Source: Embiotoca jacksoni (Eukaryota; Chordata; Actinopteri; Embiotocidae). From it: a stretch of DNA of 64,000 nt. Position 1 is the stretch's first letter. Each line of letters begins with the position of its first letter. The translations under genes and the position numbers were made by a program. Location of the stretch: NCBI GenBank assembly GCA_022577435.1, contig JAKOON010000050.1, forward strand, positions 2,499,501 through 2,563,500. Reading direction: 5' to 3'. The notes under the pieces are model-generated. The model worked only from the letters and a program-made list of their open reading frames with translations, was not told where the DNA came from and ran no database searches. Shown piece after piece: positions 46,841 through 60,140 of this stretch.

Positions 46841-48609
46841 GATGGTTGGGAAACTCTATTTTTAAGACAGTAGTCGCATAAACTAGTCAATTTTTGTATC
46901 ATTTAATCACTACTTGAAAATGTAAAAAAATCATGACCCATCCCTTCATGTTATGTGAGAATGTGTGTATTTCATGACACTTCTTTCACTATACAATAAA
47001 TAGCGTAAAATATGAAAAAACTGAAGCTGCCTATTTGGAGTTTTTATCCAAATGAACAAAATGTAACTTTACTTTAAGTTTTTCTCAGTAAAAACTGACT
47101 GTCTGTATCCTTGAGGTCACACATGTGTATTCCCTTCCTCACAAAACACATCCTTTTATTCTAAAATCTTCCTCTTTCCATTTTTTTTTCCTGCTGTCAA
47201 ACACTGAATGGCGTGAAACCACAGAGCACTTTTAAGAAACCATGGAAGAAGTAGTATTATCTTTAATATGTACCCATTGTACCTATCTGTAGCACTTTGA
47301 AAAATGCCTTGTCTTTTTATGCGACTAAATAATATGATAAAAAGTTTCCATTCCTCAATTCTTGGAAATCTATTTCCATTTCTTATTATAATATTGAACA
47401 TCATGTTTTGAATCACCACCATTAAAACCGTGCCATTAAAATCTCGATATAGGGATAGTGACCGTACTTACATGGAAAAAGGAAGCTCTTTTTATGTTAA
47501 TCTCACTACCTCAAGGACATATTGGCCTATTATCGACTTTTAAGCATCTGCACCCACAACTAAATTATTACTGTCATTCTAATTAACGTATCATTTGGCC
47601 CTGTCTTTCAATTTTTCAAAGGGCTACCATCTCCCATTGCCACGTTACTATGACACACAAAAGTAGCAGATTGTGTTTTGTACAACACAAGTCGTTTCCC
47701 CTTCTCTGAAATGCAAAGCTGTTTTAATGATGTAATTAGTTGTTCTTAAAAAAACTAAAACAACAACAAAAAAAATACTACAGCCAAGGCTCTGATGCCT
47801 GCGCCTGTTGGATTTCCAAGAACTGTCACGTTGAATGCAGAATATATTCGTCTTGACTGGCTCCAGGCTTGTTTCTGAGGCGTGAACTCGAAAAAGTGCA
47901 ACGCACATAATGAACACAAACATGTCAAGCTGATGTTCTCCAAGCATATGGTTGTATAATATAGATTGTAATTTGATTGATATCATCTGCTTACTAAACA
48001 TGCTATGCTATTAGTGTAAAAAAAAAAAAAAAAATCCCATCAGTTTGGCAGCAAAACCATACAATCTGTAAAACGATTCAGTATTCACTTCCTCCTTTTG
48101 TTTGTGCTGCGGATGTAACTCAGCAGAGTTGTGATGAAGGTGTGTCAATAGGTAATTATCAGTACATTCTTTCCAACCACTTGGAGTCATACTACTTTTC
48201 AAGTAAATTTAAAGTCTAGGTTGGAATGTGTCTAATGTCTTTAAGTCTCTGAAAGCTATCAGCTCCGTAGACACTGGGCCATTATACCAGTGCCAGCCAG
48301 CAACTCCCTTGAAGTTTACTTGAATCAATATTTCAGTGCTGAATGGCAAGCTCGTCCTCAAACAAAAATAATTTTCATTGACAACCTGAACAAGCGTTAA
48401 GCCAGTTAGAAGAGGTTTTCCCCTCCTCAGAGCCCATTAAAAATGTTTTAATGAGAGGAGAGTGGAAGGCAGCAGTAGACCCCCTACTAGCTTTTGATAC
48501 AATGCACTGTCACCTCATTAAATCCTGATGATGTTCAGCGGTAGTCCAGGACTGTTGGGAGACCATGTGTTACTCTGCGGACATTCGTTCTCCACGGGGG
48601 CACTGCCAG

Positions 48610-48633
48610 AGGGGAGGGGAGGGGGGAGGGGGG
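48610..48633 (+). other. G-quadruplex-prone tract 3
   Basis: GGGGAGGGGAGGGGGGAGGG and the following G's form four runs of at least four separated by single A's, a canonical quadruplex pattern. Confidence 0.75.
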
Positions 48634-51604
48634 TGCGGACGCGGGTACCAGCTGGACTTGGCACCACAGCTTGGCCCTAGACGGCGATAATGGCGTCCCT
48701 GCTTCTTGTTCAGATCACATGCTTTGTCACTTTAAACTGCTCTGTAATGGTCTTTATGGGCTGCCATGAATTGTGCAATAAAGAGAGGCATGCGGAAACC
48801 CAAACAGAAGAGCAAGCAAGCTGGGACGTTTGTTAAGGAGGTCTGCCTGGTAGCTGCAAGGTTTTGGTACTGATGCGCTGGTTCGCAGTCTTCTTCTGTC
48901 ATGTGATCTCGATTCTTCATAGTTGAATTCCATTCAAGTAACCTGAAATGTTAAATAAATGTTGGACAAATAATAAGGATACTTTTTTAAACTGCTTCCA
49001 GTCTGCTCTGGTTCGGCAAGAACAGTTTCTTCCACAACACTGACTACTTTGTGAACCTATGATTTGTTTCAAATTTGGCTGCCATACATCATGGGGTTGA
49101 TGAGCATAGCTTGTTATTTTTAGACACTTGTCATATATTTGTCCATCTTGTACTTTACAGTTTGTTTTTTTTTGTTTGAATAATGTTTGCAAAACTACAT
49201 AATTGTATTTTGAAGATGCGTTTATGAGCAGCTGGGAAGTGGGAACATTCTGTCCTCAGATTGGGAGAATGCACCTGAATGCCTGTCGAGCCCGGAACAT
49301 CCCACGAGGAAAGTTGGAGGTTTTTGAGTTCTCTTAGAAGTAGAGGTTTGAAAGTTTGAAGTCACTGGACGTGGCGGCATTTGTTGTGTTGTGAAGTAAT
49401 AAATCTATTTTCTCCAGGTACGAATAGTGTGAAATAGCCATCCATGGTTTGCTTAACTCACCTAGTTTGCTGGCTGTGTTGAATCCGAAAAATGGCAGTA
49501 GATTAAAACATTTAGAAATGTGTAGAAATAATATTGACCTGCTGAGCTCTGTTTTGACCTGTGTTGGTTTGTATGGATGATGATGAGGTTGTTGGTCATG
49601 TTGTCACCTGTTTGTTGTCCCCTTGTGAAACCTTTCAAATGGAAAGTTGGACATTCCCAAAGGAGAACTTGCCACCCTTAACGCACGTTTGGTAAATGTT
49701 TTCATGTGTTATTGTTTCACAAATGGACTCCAAGAAGATTTGATGTGATTTTTTTTTTTAAACATTTACAGAAAGAAACCTTTATAGGAACGCATAAACA
49801 GATCTGATCTAAGTTTATGACAAAGATGAAATTCTTTTGCCTGAGTATCCCTCTCTTTATCAGAAGGACACACCTAAATCATCACTACGTTGAGGTCATC
49901 TGTGCAGAGCGCAATGGTTTATGTTGATTTCAGAATAATTACTGATTACTATAATGGCAACACCAACACATATACAAAGTAAGATCTGAAAAGCACTATA
50001 AAATAGATTTTAAAATAATGCATTTTTCAGAATAACTGGACAATAAGAGCCAGTGACTAAAATGTGCAAACGTTTTTAATGTGAGATTGTCAACAGGCAG
50101 AAGTGGAGACAATTATTTGCTCCAATAAACAACGTGGCAGTTTAGAACTCGTATCCGACTTGTATTCTGCCTGTTTTTCCAAATTTTGGTCCTGTTGTAG
50201 ACATCATCTCAGTAACTGCACGGATTTAATGCGGATTGACCATGCGTTGTTATTCTATTCGGTAACATTTGAAGTGCTGAAGTGGTTTGAAGTGAAGCGT
50301 CTCCTGCCCCATTTAGAAAGAGGCATACGCGCTTTGTCTGACACAAAATGGATTACTGTAATCAAACATAATAATTCAACTCAAGGTCCACTGACTAACT
50401 TTTTGCAAATCTTTTAATCACATCTCAAGGTCTTCATCGGGGAACAGAGTTTACTCAGTTGTAATCATGTGACTTAAGTATGAAACCTTGGTCAAATCAT
50501 AGAAGGTAAAAAGCGTATAAGTAGACCTTGGTTTTTTAAACTTACATTCGGTCAAGAATAAATTTTTTATGTTCAGATTAGTAATAAAAAATTTTAATAC
50601 TCCCAAAGACAATCCCAAATTTGCCACAAGGATGTTAGAATAGTTTTTTTTTATTTTTGTATCTGTTATCAGTATTGTGCTTGTATAAAACAAATCTATA
50701 TGATACTACAGTTCTTGTCCTAAGGTTTTCCGTTATTTCTCAGGGTTGACAAAGCTGTCATTCACTACCGGTAGCTGAAAAGCAAGATGAGAAAATAAAT
50801 TGCGTATCACAAAAAGTTATTTTCAAGTACCTCTACATAAACAAGTAAACCTAACTTTGATTATTTTTTTCCACAAATGTGACACCAGAACTGATGCACA
50901 AATTAAATACCATTTTGTCTCGCTTTCCCCTGAAATCCATCACTTCCAACGGAGAGGCATTTTGGCATTTGATAAATTGATGTCTGGAGAGAAAAAAAAA
51001 AGCATTTCAGTCTGCCTGCTTTTGTGGCAGGTTTTGCGAACAATATAATGTTGTTTTATTTCGAATATGTAAAACTGTCCCAGCTCCACAAATTAAGAGG
51101 TTCTCAGCTCGAAGCAAAGCCACCGCCAAAAACAAGCGTGAACAAATCATGTCACTGTTTTGAGCCTATATTGTTTTTCGATTTGAATTAGTGCCTAAAT
51201 GAAGCATTATGATACATGCTCACAACCTCCTGGTTTATTATCCCAGGCTTTTCTGCAGTTGGTGCTGTTTTAATCACATTGAATCATGGTTTACGCAGAA
51301 TAAGGAAACAAATGGGGACGCTAATTTTAACAGCTTTCGCTTTTCATTTGTCTCAACCAGGAGGTATATTTAGGGGCTGTTCGTGTGGCGTCCGCGAGAC
51401 ACTGGAGGCTCAGCAGTACCATACCGTTGACTCGATAGAAAAGTAATTTGTCTTCAACGGTCACACTTTTTCAATACCGGATTAATATATCAGCTCTGTT
51501 TGTCTTTGTAGTTTTACACAGCCCCAGATAGTATACAAGAGGATACCGTGATGAGATATTGAAATACAGCAGGTGGAAAAAAGTAACACGAGGCAATAGG
51601 CTGT

Positions 51605-51830
51605 ACGAAGGCTATTTACTCAGTCAGGAATGGGGCCACCTTTTGCCTTGAGAGCAGCTTCATTTTTCCTCGTAATATCATACAAGCGTTGAACTGTGAG
51701 TAGTAGGAAGTTGAAGCCTCCCTCAGGAAGAAAAAACCTCCAGTTCTTTGAGTGATGAAGGAGGCGGAAATCATGCTCTGCACTCTGCGCTCCACAAATT
51801 CCCATAAAGGATTATTCCAGTGCGATTTTC
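51605..51830. repeat. Fragment of a DNA-transposon-related fish repeat
   Basis: The sequence CAGGAATGGGGCCACCTTTTG, and later CAGTTCTTTGAGTGATGAAG with GCTCCACAAATTCCCATAAAG, resembles a widespread teleost element whose antisense strand encodes a transposase fragment. Here it is short and decayed, and I see no intact reading frame. Confidence 0.5.
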
Positions 51831-54800
51831 GTGTTGGCTTATTTCCTGTCTTCCTTCAGTGGTTTACATCACTCTATTTTTTTTTATTTTTTTTTCACAA
51901 TCTGTATCATGTTACATTTGCCCTGATTTACAGCTCTTGATTTTTTTTTTTTAGAAGTGAAACACTGTAGTTTGAGCTTCTCCCAGATGAGAAAGAAGAA
52001 CCAGCTGATGCTATTTGTGTAAAATCTAGTTTTATTTTGTGTTTTTATGCACCGCAGCTGGTGAAATGGGTCTCTGGGCATGACTGTGTTAATGAACACG
52101 AGGCAGGTCTGAATGAAACCGCAGAGAATTTTAGTTTCATTTTGCAAATAAGAACAAAATGCAGTTTAAGAGTGTAACCCTGAAGTGAATGGATCGGCAT
52201 CGAGATGAATGAGAAAACTCTCTGTTCTCTGTTTATTGTGCCTCGAGTGGCTGCATAAAGAGGTATGACCTTTTTTAAGATGTCAGGTTCATAATGTGTG
52301 TCACAGTGTTTACATATAATAAATCAGATCTTATCTCACAAATACACACTGAAATCTCATTCCACTTCAGCATTAAATATGCAATAGTTGATTTTCGACT
52401 GCCAGAAGAAATTCCATATATGATATATAACTAGAAAACAAACACTGCTCAGCCATGCTCCCCCTTACTTCCATTGACCTCATATGCCCGCTGGGGCGAG
52501 CTTCCCCGAGTACCAGAGTGTCGTAGATAGAGGTGAGGTGCACCAACATGGCACACGTTCTGAAACAGTAATTTCACTTTCTCGCAGTTCTGGTGTAAAG
52601 CTGGTCTTTGAAAGTCAGCCTGACCTTAACTCTGAGTTTGAGTCTGCGCCGTTCTTCGCTGAGCGGCTGGTGTTACTGTTAAGGAGCTACGTGCAGAGGG
52701 TTTTGTAAAGTGGGTTCCTGGTGACGGGAGGGAGGGAGGCAGAGTTTGTCTGTGGCGAGGCAGGTTAAAGGGCATTACTTAAGTTAAGGAAATGCAGATT
52801 GGACATGAAAATGTGCCTTTTGGCTCAATCTGATATAGCAAAGTAAAGCACCGTAAAGCAATAGAAAAACTTAAATCTGAGAATAACAACAGGCCTGCAA
52901 GCTGATCAGTTATCAACAGTGACCTATTTCATGTTGCCATGGTTATTTTGCTGAAAATATATGACGAATAAACCTCACGTATTAATGTACTTCTGAAACT
53001 GCAATCAGTTATTTTTGGGCCACTTGAGAGCAGCTGAATCAAGCCAATTGATATAGCAACATTTTAGCATTGTCGTGGCAAAAATAAATAATTATTTAGA
53101 CTGAAAGAAAAACACTTGCTGTTGTCGCAAAGGGAATGTATGTTGCAGCATATATGAGACTGCATGCAAGTATAGCTTTTTATGATCAATAGTAACTTGG
53201 GGACTCCATTTCCAATGGTCAGATACACATAGCACATCGCTTTACAACCCATGTATAGATGAATATGAAACAGAGTTATTACAGGAAGCAACTTTATTCG
53301 TCAACAGAAGCATCGTTTCAAGCTTACGGCCTGGACCTCTAACCGTTAAACTCTTACCGTAGTTCATGTATCATTCTGATCCGGGTCGAGCTTTAAAATA
53401 CACACCGAGAGAGAATCTGACTCCAAACACAGAAACCCACCACTTACGGCAAAAGTGATTGTGATTGGTCATTAAAATATGAATAATGACAACCACAAGC
53501 GTATTATAGTTTACTTTCTCTGCATACACATGATTTACATCCTCAAGACTTGGAGTAGCATTAGCATTCTGTGCGAGGTGCGTTTGTGTTTACCTGACAA
53601 ACATGTCGATGCTTATTTCAGCTCTGTTTTTGCTCTCCACTGACTTGTACGGGAAATATTTGTCTCAGTGCTGCAGAATGCGACACTGTGTTCACCAACT
53701 AGTTGCTAACTTTGTATGTTTGGTGCTGCGCAAGTAGCCTACAAAGCTGCAAACGACAACAACAGCAGTCACAGTGAACCATCATAATGAAGTTATTGGT
53801 GGAAAAAAAACCAAGATGATGAGCTAAAAGAAGCTAAAAATGCTCCTTAGAGTTGAGGGGAACTGCTCTCAGTGACAATTCTGTATTATTATGAGCGACC
53901 CTTTTTACATTCCACATATTAAGGGATTCATTGTTAACAAAAAAATAACTATAAAGAGTTTCAATAACTTGCAGTTCCTTTACTTCCTGTTCAGATACTA
54001 ATTGAAATATCTTTGCTTTGAGTCTTATTGAAAACTCCCATTAAAATGCCGTTTATGCACCTTTTAAAGCCAATACAAAGCATGTTTTAACAGCCAAGTA
54101 ACGTATGTTGCCTGTAGCAGCCTTGAGAACGGTTGATTAACTTAATTCAAGGCTGGTGTCTTTCCTCCCTCTTTTTATTTTGGTTTTCGTGTGTAACAGC
54201 AGTAAACTGCATATGTCTGAGTGTTAGTTCGGCTTGGGAAAAAAAACTTTGGCAACTCAGAAACTTATTCATTGATACATTCAGCTTGCATAGACTCTTT
54301 CTCGCAGTAGAGTTAAGTCTACAAACTGTCCTTTGCCTAATTTCTCTGTTTACATGCATAAAACTGTCATCATTTTGACAACAGCTATTTGCCACTTTGG
54401 CATTTGTTGCAGCAATTACATATGACTCTCCTTTTTTATTCCCATTGCTTTTCAGTCATCTGGACAGAGACAGAAGGAGTAATTTTTCATAGCATTCTGC
54501 ATGCCCACTTATTCACTGTCACAGGCACTGCTTGTAATTACTACTGTAGACTACTATTACTGTCTGCCAAATTACTGGTTGTTTTTTTTGTTTTTTTTTC
54601 TTCAGAAGCTCCAAATCATCATATGCCTATATTTGCCAGTGAGAAACAGAGACCACTTTGTCCACAGTGGGAAAGATGCATAATTGATATTGTGAATTTC
54701 ACTTGAAATATGTAACTTGGCTGAGAAGCGGTTCCTGGCTGCTGGAGATTTGATAAGCCTCCTGCCCTTTTGTCAAGTCGAACAGACTGTAAAGGCAGAG

Positions 54801-55723
54801 AGATGTACCCCGGGGACCAATGAACAGCTAAACAGATGACATGAATCCGAGCAAGAGTTCCGATGAACTTTCCTTGAACTAGAGAAGACCAGTGATCCAT
54901 GGCCATACATGTACCTCTCCTCTCTCACTCTTCTTTTTCTCCTTTTTTTCCCCCCCTCCTTGACTACAACCACCCCCTCCACCCCATTCCTCTTTTTTAT
55001 TCATTTTCCAAGCTCTCTCCCCTCTCAGAAGGAGCCCAATGCAGTAGTAGTTCTTAAGCTAAAGTCACTAACAAGGCACTGTCACAGCGCAGTGCCACTT
55101 CACTGCTTCCCCATCATGTGGGATTTTGGTTTGAAAGACGGCAGTTCATTTTCCAATGTGTGGGCTTTCACTCCGAACATCGCCTCCTCTCTCTCCCACT
55201 GCGACTGACCAGGAGTGTTCCCAGGTCATTGGTTTGATTTATCCACTCTTCTCAGGCGCTAAGCAACAATACACCACATCAAATTAAAATTCCCCAACTT
55301 CTCAAGATAACCTTTTTTTTTCTTTTGCCTGCAGTTACCAGTATTACACAATGTATTTGAGAGAGTTTTCTTTCTTTGATTGTTGATAGGCATCTGTAAA
55401 TGGCAAGAACACTAACTGATCTTATGGCTATGATCTTGCTATTGCTTATAGCCTAAAAGCCTGTCATACAATAGTTGACTTAAAGGTAAGACAATGCATA
55501 CAGATGGTATGGGCTTGAATAATATGCATTGTGGATGTACAGCATTTACAGTGACAATGTATTCTGAATATCCTCCCTATTTTTACGTGACATATTCTTC
55601 AGCCATTCGGGCCGCCCATTTAATATCAGCACTTTGCCAATTCAAGGTCATTCTGACATTCTATTGTTAAAATGTGTCATGCAAAATCTGTGGCTTTTTA
55701 TCTGTGCAGACGTCCGTGCATCA

Positions 55724-55739
55724 CCAACAGGGGGCAGTG
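55724..55739 (+). promoter_or_regulatory. CTCF-like motif
   Basis: CCAACAGGGGGCAGTG is a good match to the CTCF core with one weak position. Such strings are also common in dispersed fish repeats. Confidence 0.35.
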
Positions 55740-57727
55740 TAGGCGTTTATAATGAGGCCACCTCTCTCTTTGCAGTCACACAGCCACAGCCTGTCCTTTC
55801 AGATACACAAAGGAGCCATCGATTTCCATGCATCAGTAATGTCTTTAAAATACTTTTCAAACACTCATAATCTCCCTGTCGGCTCTAGATGTCTGTTGCC
55901 TTCTTCACGAGAAAGACAAGGAAATAGTTCACTTTTCTGATTTTTAACTATAACATGCCTGCTATAGTGAGGAAGTGAGTGCAGACTAATACTGACTAAA
56001 ATGCTCCATCCACCTTTTAAAACATACCACAAAAATACTGTACTCTTTAAAAAAACAAACACATTATTCATATATTTTAAGATGATTTAATTGTATTAAA
56101 GAATATATTTGTTGGAAGGAGCTTTCTTGACTGACCTTTATGCTCAAACAGTGGATCCTTTGGCCAGTGGACTGTGAAGATTACATGTGTGTAGTTTATC
56201 GTGAGGCAGCTCATATGTCGATGCTGCGTGAAGCACCTCATAACTTCATACTGAACTTCCAAGTCATTTATGTCATTTGTTCATATATTACTTTTTCAGG
56301 ACAGAATAAATTATGGTTCTTGTTCTTCTGACTGAATTTAATGGAGCAAAAAATGTCAGTCATGAATTGTGAAGTTTAAATATTATTACATCACTTAGTT
56401 TAGACATGTCTTCTTAGACTTTTAGGTTTAGACTTTTGCTTCAGGTACAACGGGTCTTAACCTCCTTCTCCCGCCTATTGCAAGAGCTTTAAAGATACAT
56501 TTTTTTCTCGACCTGCTCCACCTCTGTTTAGTTTATTCCCAGTAATATTAACAATTTAAAGAGTCTATTAAGTAATTTATAGCTTTTATCAACCACTGTT
56601 GGCAGCAAATGAATTGGTTACGACATGGACATGCCTCTGGCACAGCTTTGTGTTGGTTAAGGGTAGGCAACGTTGAGTTTAACAATGACACAAAGACCAC
56701 AAGTGTACATGATGAAATATTTGTTGGTGCTTCTCAATTTGGACCCCTTTTTGCCCCTTGACACCTGACTGACAGTTTTCTGTGGTGACTCTGGTCTCGG
56801 TTTTGACATAATCTTGATGATTTGTGAACCTGGTCTTGATTCAGAATCGATTGCACCTGGTCTAGTGACTTGTTACCCGAGTCCATGACTAAAGTCTTGG
56901 CTACAGCCATTGCGCCTAAGAATGTGGGAGAGAACTTCCCAAGACGATTTGCTGGCATGAGAAATCTACACCTGTCAGTACTAATATTTAATGTAAGCAG
57001 TCCCTCAGGGTGAAAATGTCACACTTGTTTGCAAGTCCCCAAGCGTATCAGAGTTTGCTGAATCCAAGGAGCAAAACCCTGGAGAAATGTTGAACTGTTA
57101 CAAGCTTTTTATAATACTGCTAACAGGCACAAACAGGGTATTAAGTGAGATACTGTATTGCTTAATGCTGAGTAATGAGTAGATAATGTAGAATCACCTC
57201 AGCATCTAGCAACGCACTCATCCTTGCAAGCACTGGAAGCTTACCGCAATTATTAATCTCGTGTAAATTGTAATTATGGACTGAATGGAGTTTCCAGGGT
57301 GCCACAGCAGCCAGATTATTCACTACCTGCCCATTACAGATTTAATTGTTCTTAATTGTTGTCAAGTCACTTCAATTATCTACAAATAAGCCATTGCACA
57401 CATTAAGCTACAACCCAAGAGGAGCTTTGTTTCTTTTGGCATTTGAAGGTTTTAGAGTCACGCTCGGCTGAGTTTAAAGTTTAAATTTCCACAGTCAGAA
57501 ATACTTGTACTGTTTCATATCACAAAAAGTACACTTTTTACAGATGTACATAACAGGCACAGAATGGGTTCCTGATTTGGATATTTTGGTCCAACTTGAA
57601 TGTGCAAAATAGTTTTTCATTATTTAAGGCACAGCACAGATTGTACAGTATCTGAAGGGTTGCGAACAGAACGGGCCATTTCTTCACATTTGTCAAAACC
57701 ACTCACTTGAACTCAATGATGAACTGA

Positions 57728-58012
57728 TTTGACTTTAGTAGTCGAAGGTCAATGTGACCTCATGTTTTTGGCCTTAACTTTAGAATTCATGCACCAATTA
57801 TGACAAAATATCACAGGAATACCTAAGAGGATAAAATAATGACATTTTACACCCCAAAGGTCAAAGGCCAACTTTACCATGACATAACAATGTTGTGTAA
57901 AAACACATCTATGGCCATTCGTCAACACCATATCTCAGAAAACAGTAGGAGAGATTTTGACCTTTTTTCACATTTGGTCAGATAATGAAAAGTTGACACT
58001 AATATTGGCTGT
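57728..58012. repeat. Teleost interspersed repeat
   Basis: Blocks such as AGGTCAAAGGCCAACTTTACC, ATGACATAACAATGTTGTGT, TGGCCATTCGTCAACACCATA, TCTCAGAAAACAGTAGGAGA and TTTGGTCAGATAATGAAAAG match, from memory, a very common non-coding repeat of percomorph fishes. Open frames within it are not genes. Confidence 0.7.
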
Positions 58013-59727
58013 CACATGCACACATATGCAGATGGTAATGAATGATAGCGAACCAAACATAGCTTCTGTTTTTTTTCCAAGTGTCACATGGTGAAAAGTT
58101 AGGAACTGATGTTTTTTTGTAATTTGAACTAAAAGCAAACCACCTATAGTTATGTTTACATGACAGGTTACTACTGAGTTCACACAAATGTAGAACTGTT
58201 TGCCAGAAGTAATGTTGGAGGTATTATTGTGCTGGCATAACTGCGCCATAATACACAGTTTGCTTTAGCCATGACTATGATCTTTCTCTTGACTTAACTA
58301 CGTTGTTTTAGGAACCTTAACATAATTATACACCACGTGACAGTTCTTGAGGTTGTCATCCTCTTGAAAGTGGCGTCAGATCAGAAAAACACTCCCGGTT
58401 GGTATTTATGCGAACTGTAAGCTTCACGTGGTGGCTGGTCGACGAGCCTTTTCAGTGTGGGCAGAGGAGTTGCAGATTCAGGCTGCGCAGCACGGTCGGT
58501 TAACGCATGTATTTATAAAAGTGACGCCATGTCTGCGCAGCTCCAAAGGCTAATAACCCTGCCAGCATGCTATAGTTAATGGACAACAACTAGTATACTG
58601 CCAAACTGTGTCAGGCGGAGCTTGCTTCGTAGGATTTTCGTTTTGGGTGCGCAAGTATTTCAACATAAATATACTTCTGGCAGTAGTAGTTTGGCCCACG
58701 GGGCATATCTAACCAAGGAAATGTCATAGAGAGTCAAACCTTGTGTGCTGTACATGTACCGTTACACCCCACTCCATAGTCCAACAGGGTGACTTAAAGG
58801 ATGTGGAACCATTATACGCCATAAGAAGCTGTAGCAAGAAGCTGTGTAATTTCCGCTTTACCTTTTTTCTCTGAGTGTTTGAGCAAAAAGAAACAGCTGC
58901 GATCTTCAGCCTTTAGCAGAACTTCTAAATTTAGTTGAGGAACCTCTGCTGTATGTAACTGCTGTTCTTCTGCAGACAGTATTGTGTATGTCTAGACGGG
59001 AGTTTAATACCTAAAATAGTGTGATGTATCAAAGTATTAAGTGTCACTGGGAATATAAACGAAGTGGATTTTCACTGTAAATAAATTCCATGGAAATTAA
59101 TTGTCTGTTGGCAATGAAAGAAGTGATATCTTCAGGGCGTTTTTAAAAGGATCAACTCCACACTGATGCCCATCTCCACTTCTGTTGAGTTTAAAGTGAT
59201 CTTTTAAGACACATTGGAAATCATTACTGGTCTGTTTTGAAAATAGTCACCAGAAAGCAATTATATTGCTAATTGTGATTAGATATGGAGCTTTCTCAGA
59301 CTGTTTTGTTTACTTTTTATCAGGCACTTACTAGCAGGATGCCTCATGAAAAATTAAGCTACAGAGGAGGGTTACTGTCGAGAGTATGGGCAGACTGGCT
59401 CGAGCGCTGCTTCCTTTGACTTCCTGAGGCCACGGGAAGCTCCATTTGGGGGATTAAGGTCACACTTTTTCTTATCTGTAGTGCAGAGTCCTCCCTTCAG
59501 CCAGCTGGTCCTTACAGATGAGATCTGGACCTTTCTGCCTCCAACAGCTAGATTGGCAGTTTTTATTCCCCAACTTCATACCTCTTATCCTGAGTCTTCT
59601 CATAACAGAATAGATGGCAACAAACCAGACATACTGAAGAAACTAGTATGAATGAGTCCTCATGCTATATCATTGAGACAGAGTTAAAATTGACATTACC
59701 AGTATTCTCAAGTAAGGACAAGTGAAG

Positions 59728-60140
59728 TCAAGTCAATTTTATTTATGTAGCTCAATATCACAAATTGGCCTTATAGGAGGCTTAACGGTATCATAATAAT
59801 AATAATAATAATAATAATACCCTCGTATGGTCTGAAAAATCTCCTTAAAAAACTACTTCAATGGGGAAAACATGAAGAAACCTGAAGAAGGACAACAGAG
59901 GAGAGACCCTTTTACCTGGAGGGACAGAAATGTAACAGATGTTGTGTTGTGTGTACAGAATAGAGCAACATAAATTCACAATATCGACAATCAGGGTAAC
60001 AAAGTATATGTTGATGATGTCTAACTTCGAGTTGCCACCAAACAGATTGTGAATAGAAAAACAAGTTTGAGGAAAATTGGGATTCTCATGAACTTCGTGG
60101 AGTTTGGTGACACCATCGTCAACTCCTGCTTTAGCAGGAT
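59728..60140. repeat. Teleost interspersed repeat with AAT microsatellite
   Basis: It starts GTCAAGTCAATTTTATTTATG and TAGCTCAATATCACAAATTGG. It continues with ATGGGGAAAACATGAAGAAAC, GGACAACAGAGGAGAGACCC and GTGTGTACAGAATAGAGCAAC. This is a widespread repeat that I recognise from many percomorph genomes. An AAT tract (59793-59819) is embedded near its 5' part. The minus-strand frame inside it is not a gene. Confidence 0.8.
59793..59819. repeat. AAT trinucleotide microsatellite
   Basis: About nine ATA/AAT units inside the surrounding interspersed repeat. Confidence 0.9.

Noticed and set aside
50103..50417. 104-codon + strand open frame starting METIICSNKQRG
   Set aside because: No splice sites, weak codon character, in A/T-rich DNA; best explained as chance.
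51259..51363. 105-nt phase 2-to-2 block that could sit between exons d and e
   Set aside because: The donor GAG|GTATAT is mediocre and the peptide (WCCFNHIESWFTQNKETNGD) is of unusual composition; kept only as a possibility.
54606..54638. 33-nt block with a strong acceptor and GTGAGA donor
   Set aside because: All three frames are open over so short a length, so there is no coding evidence; T-rich introns give many chance acceptors.
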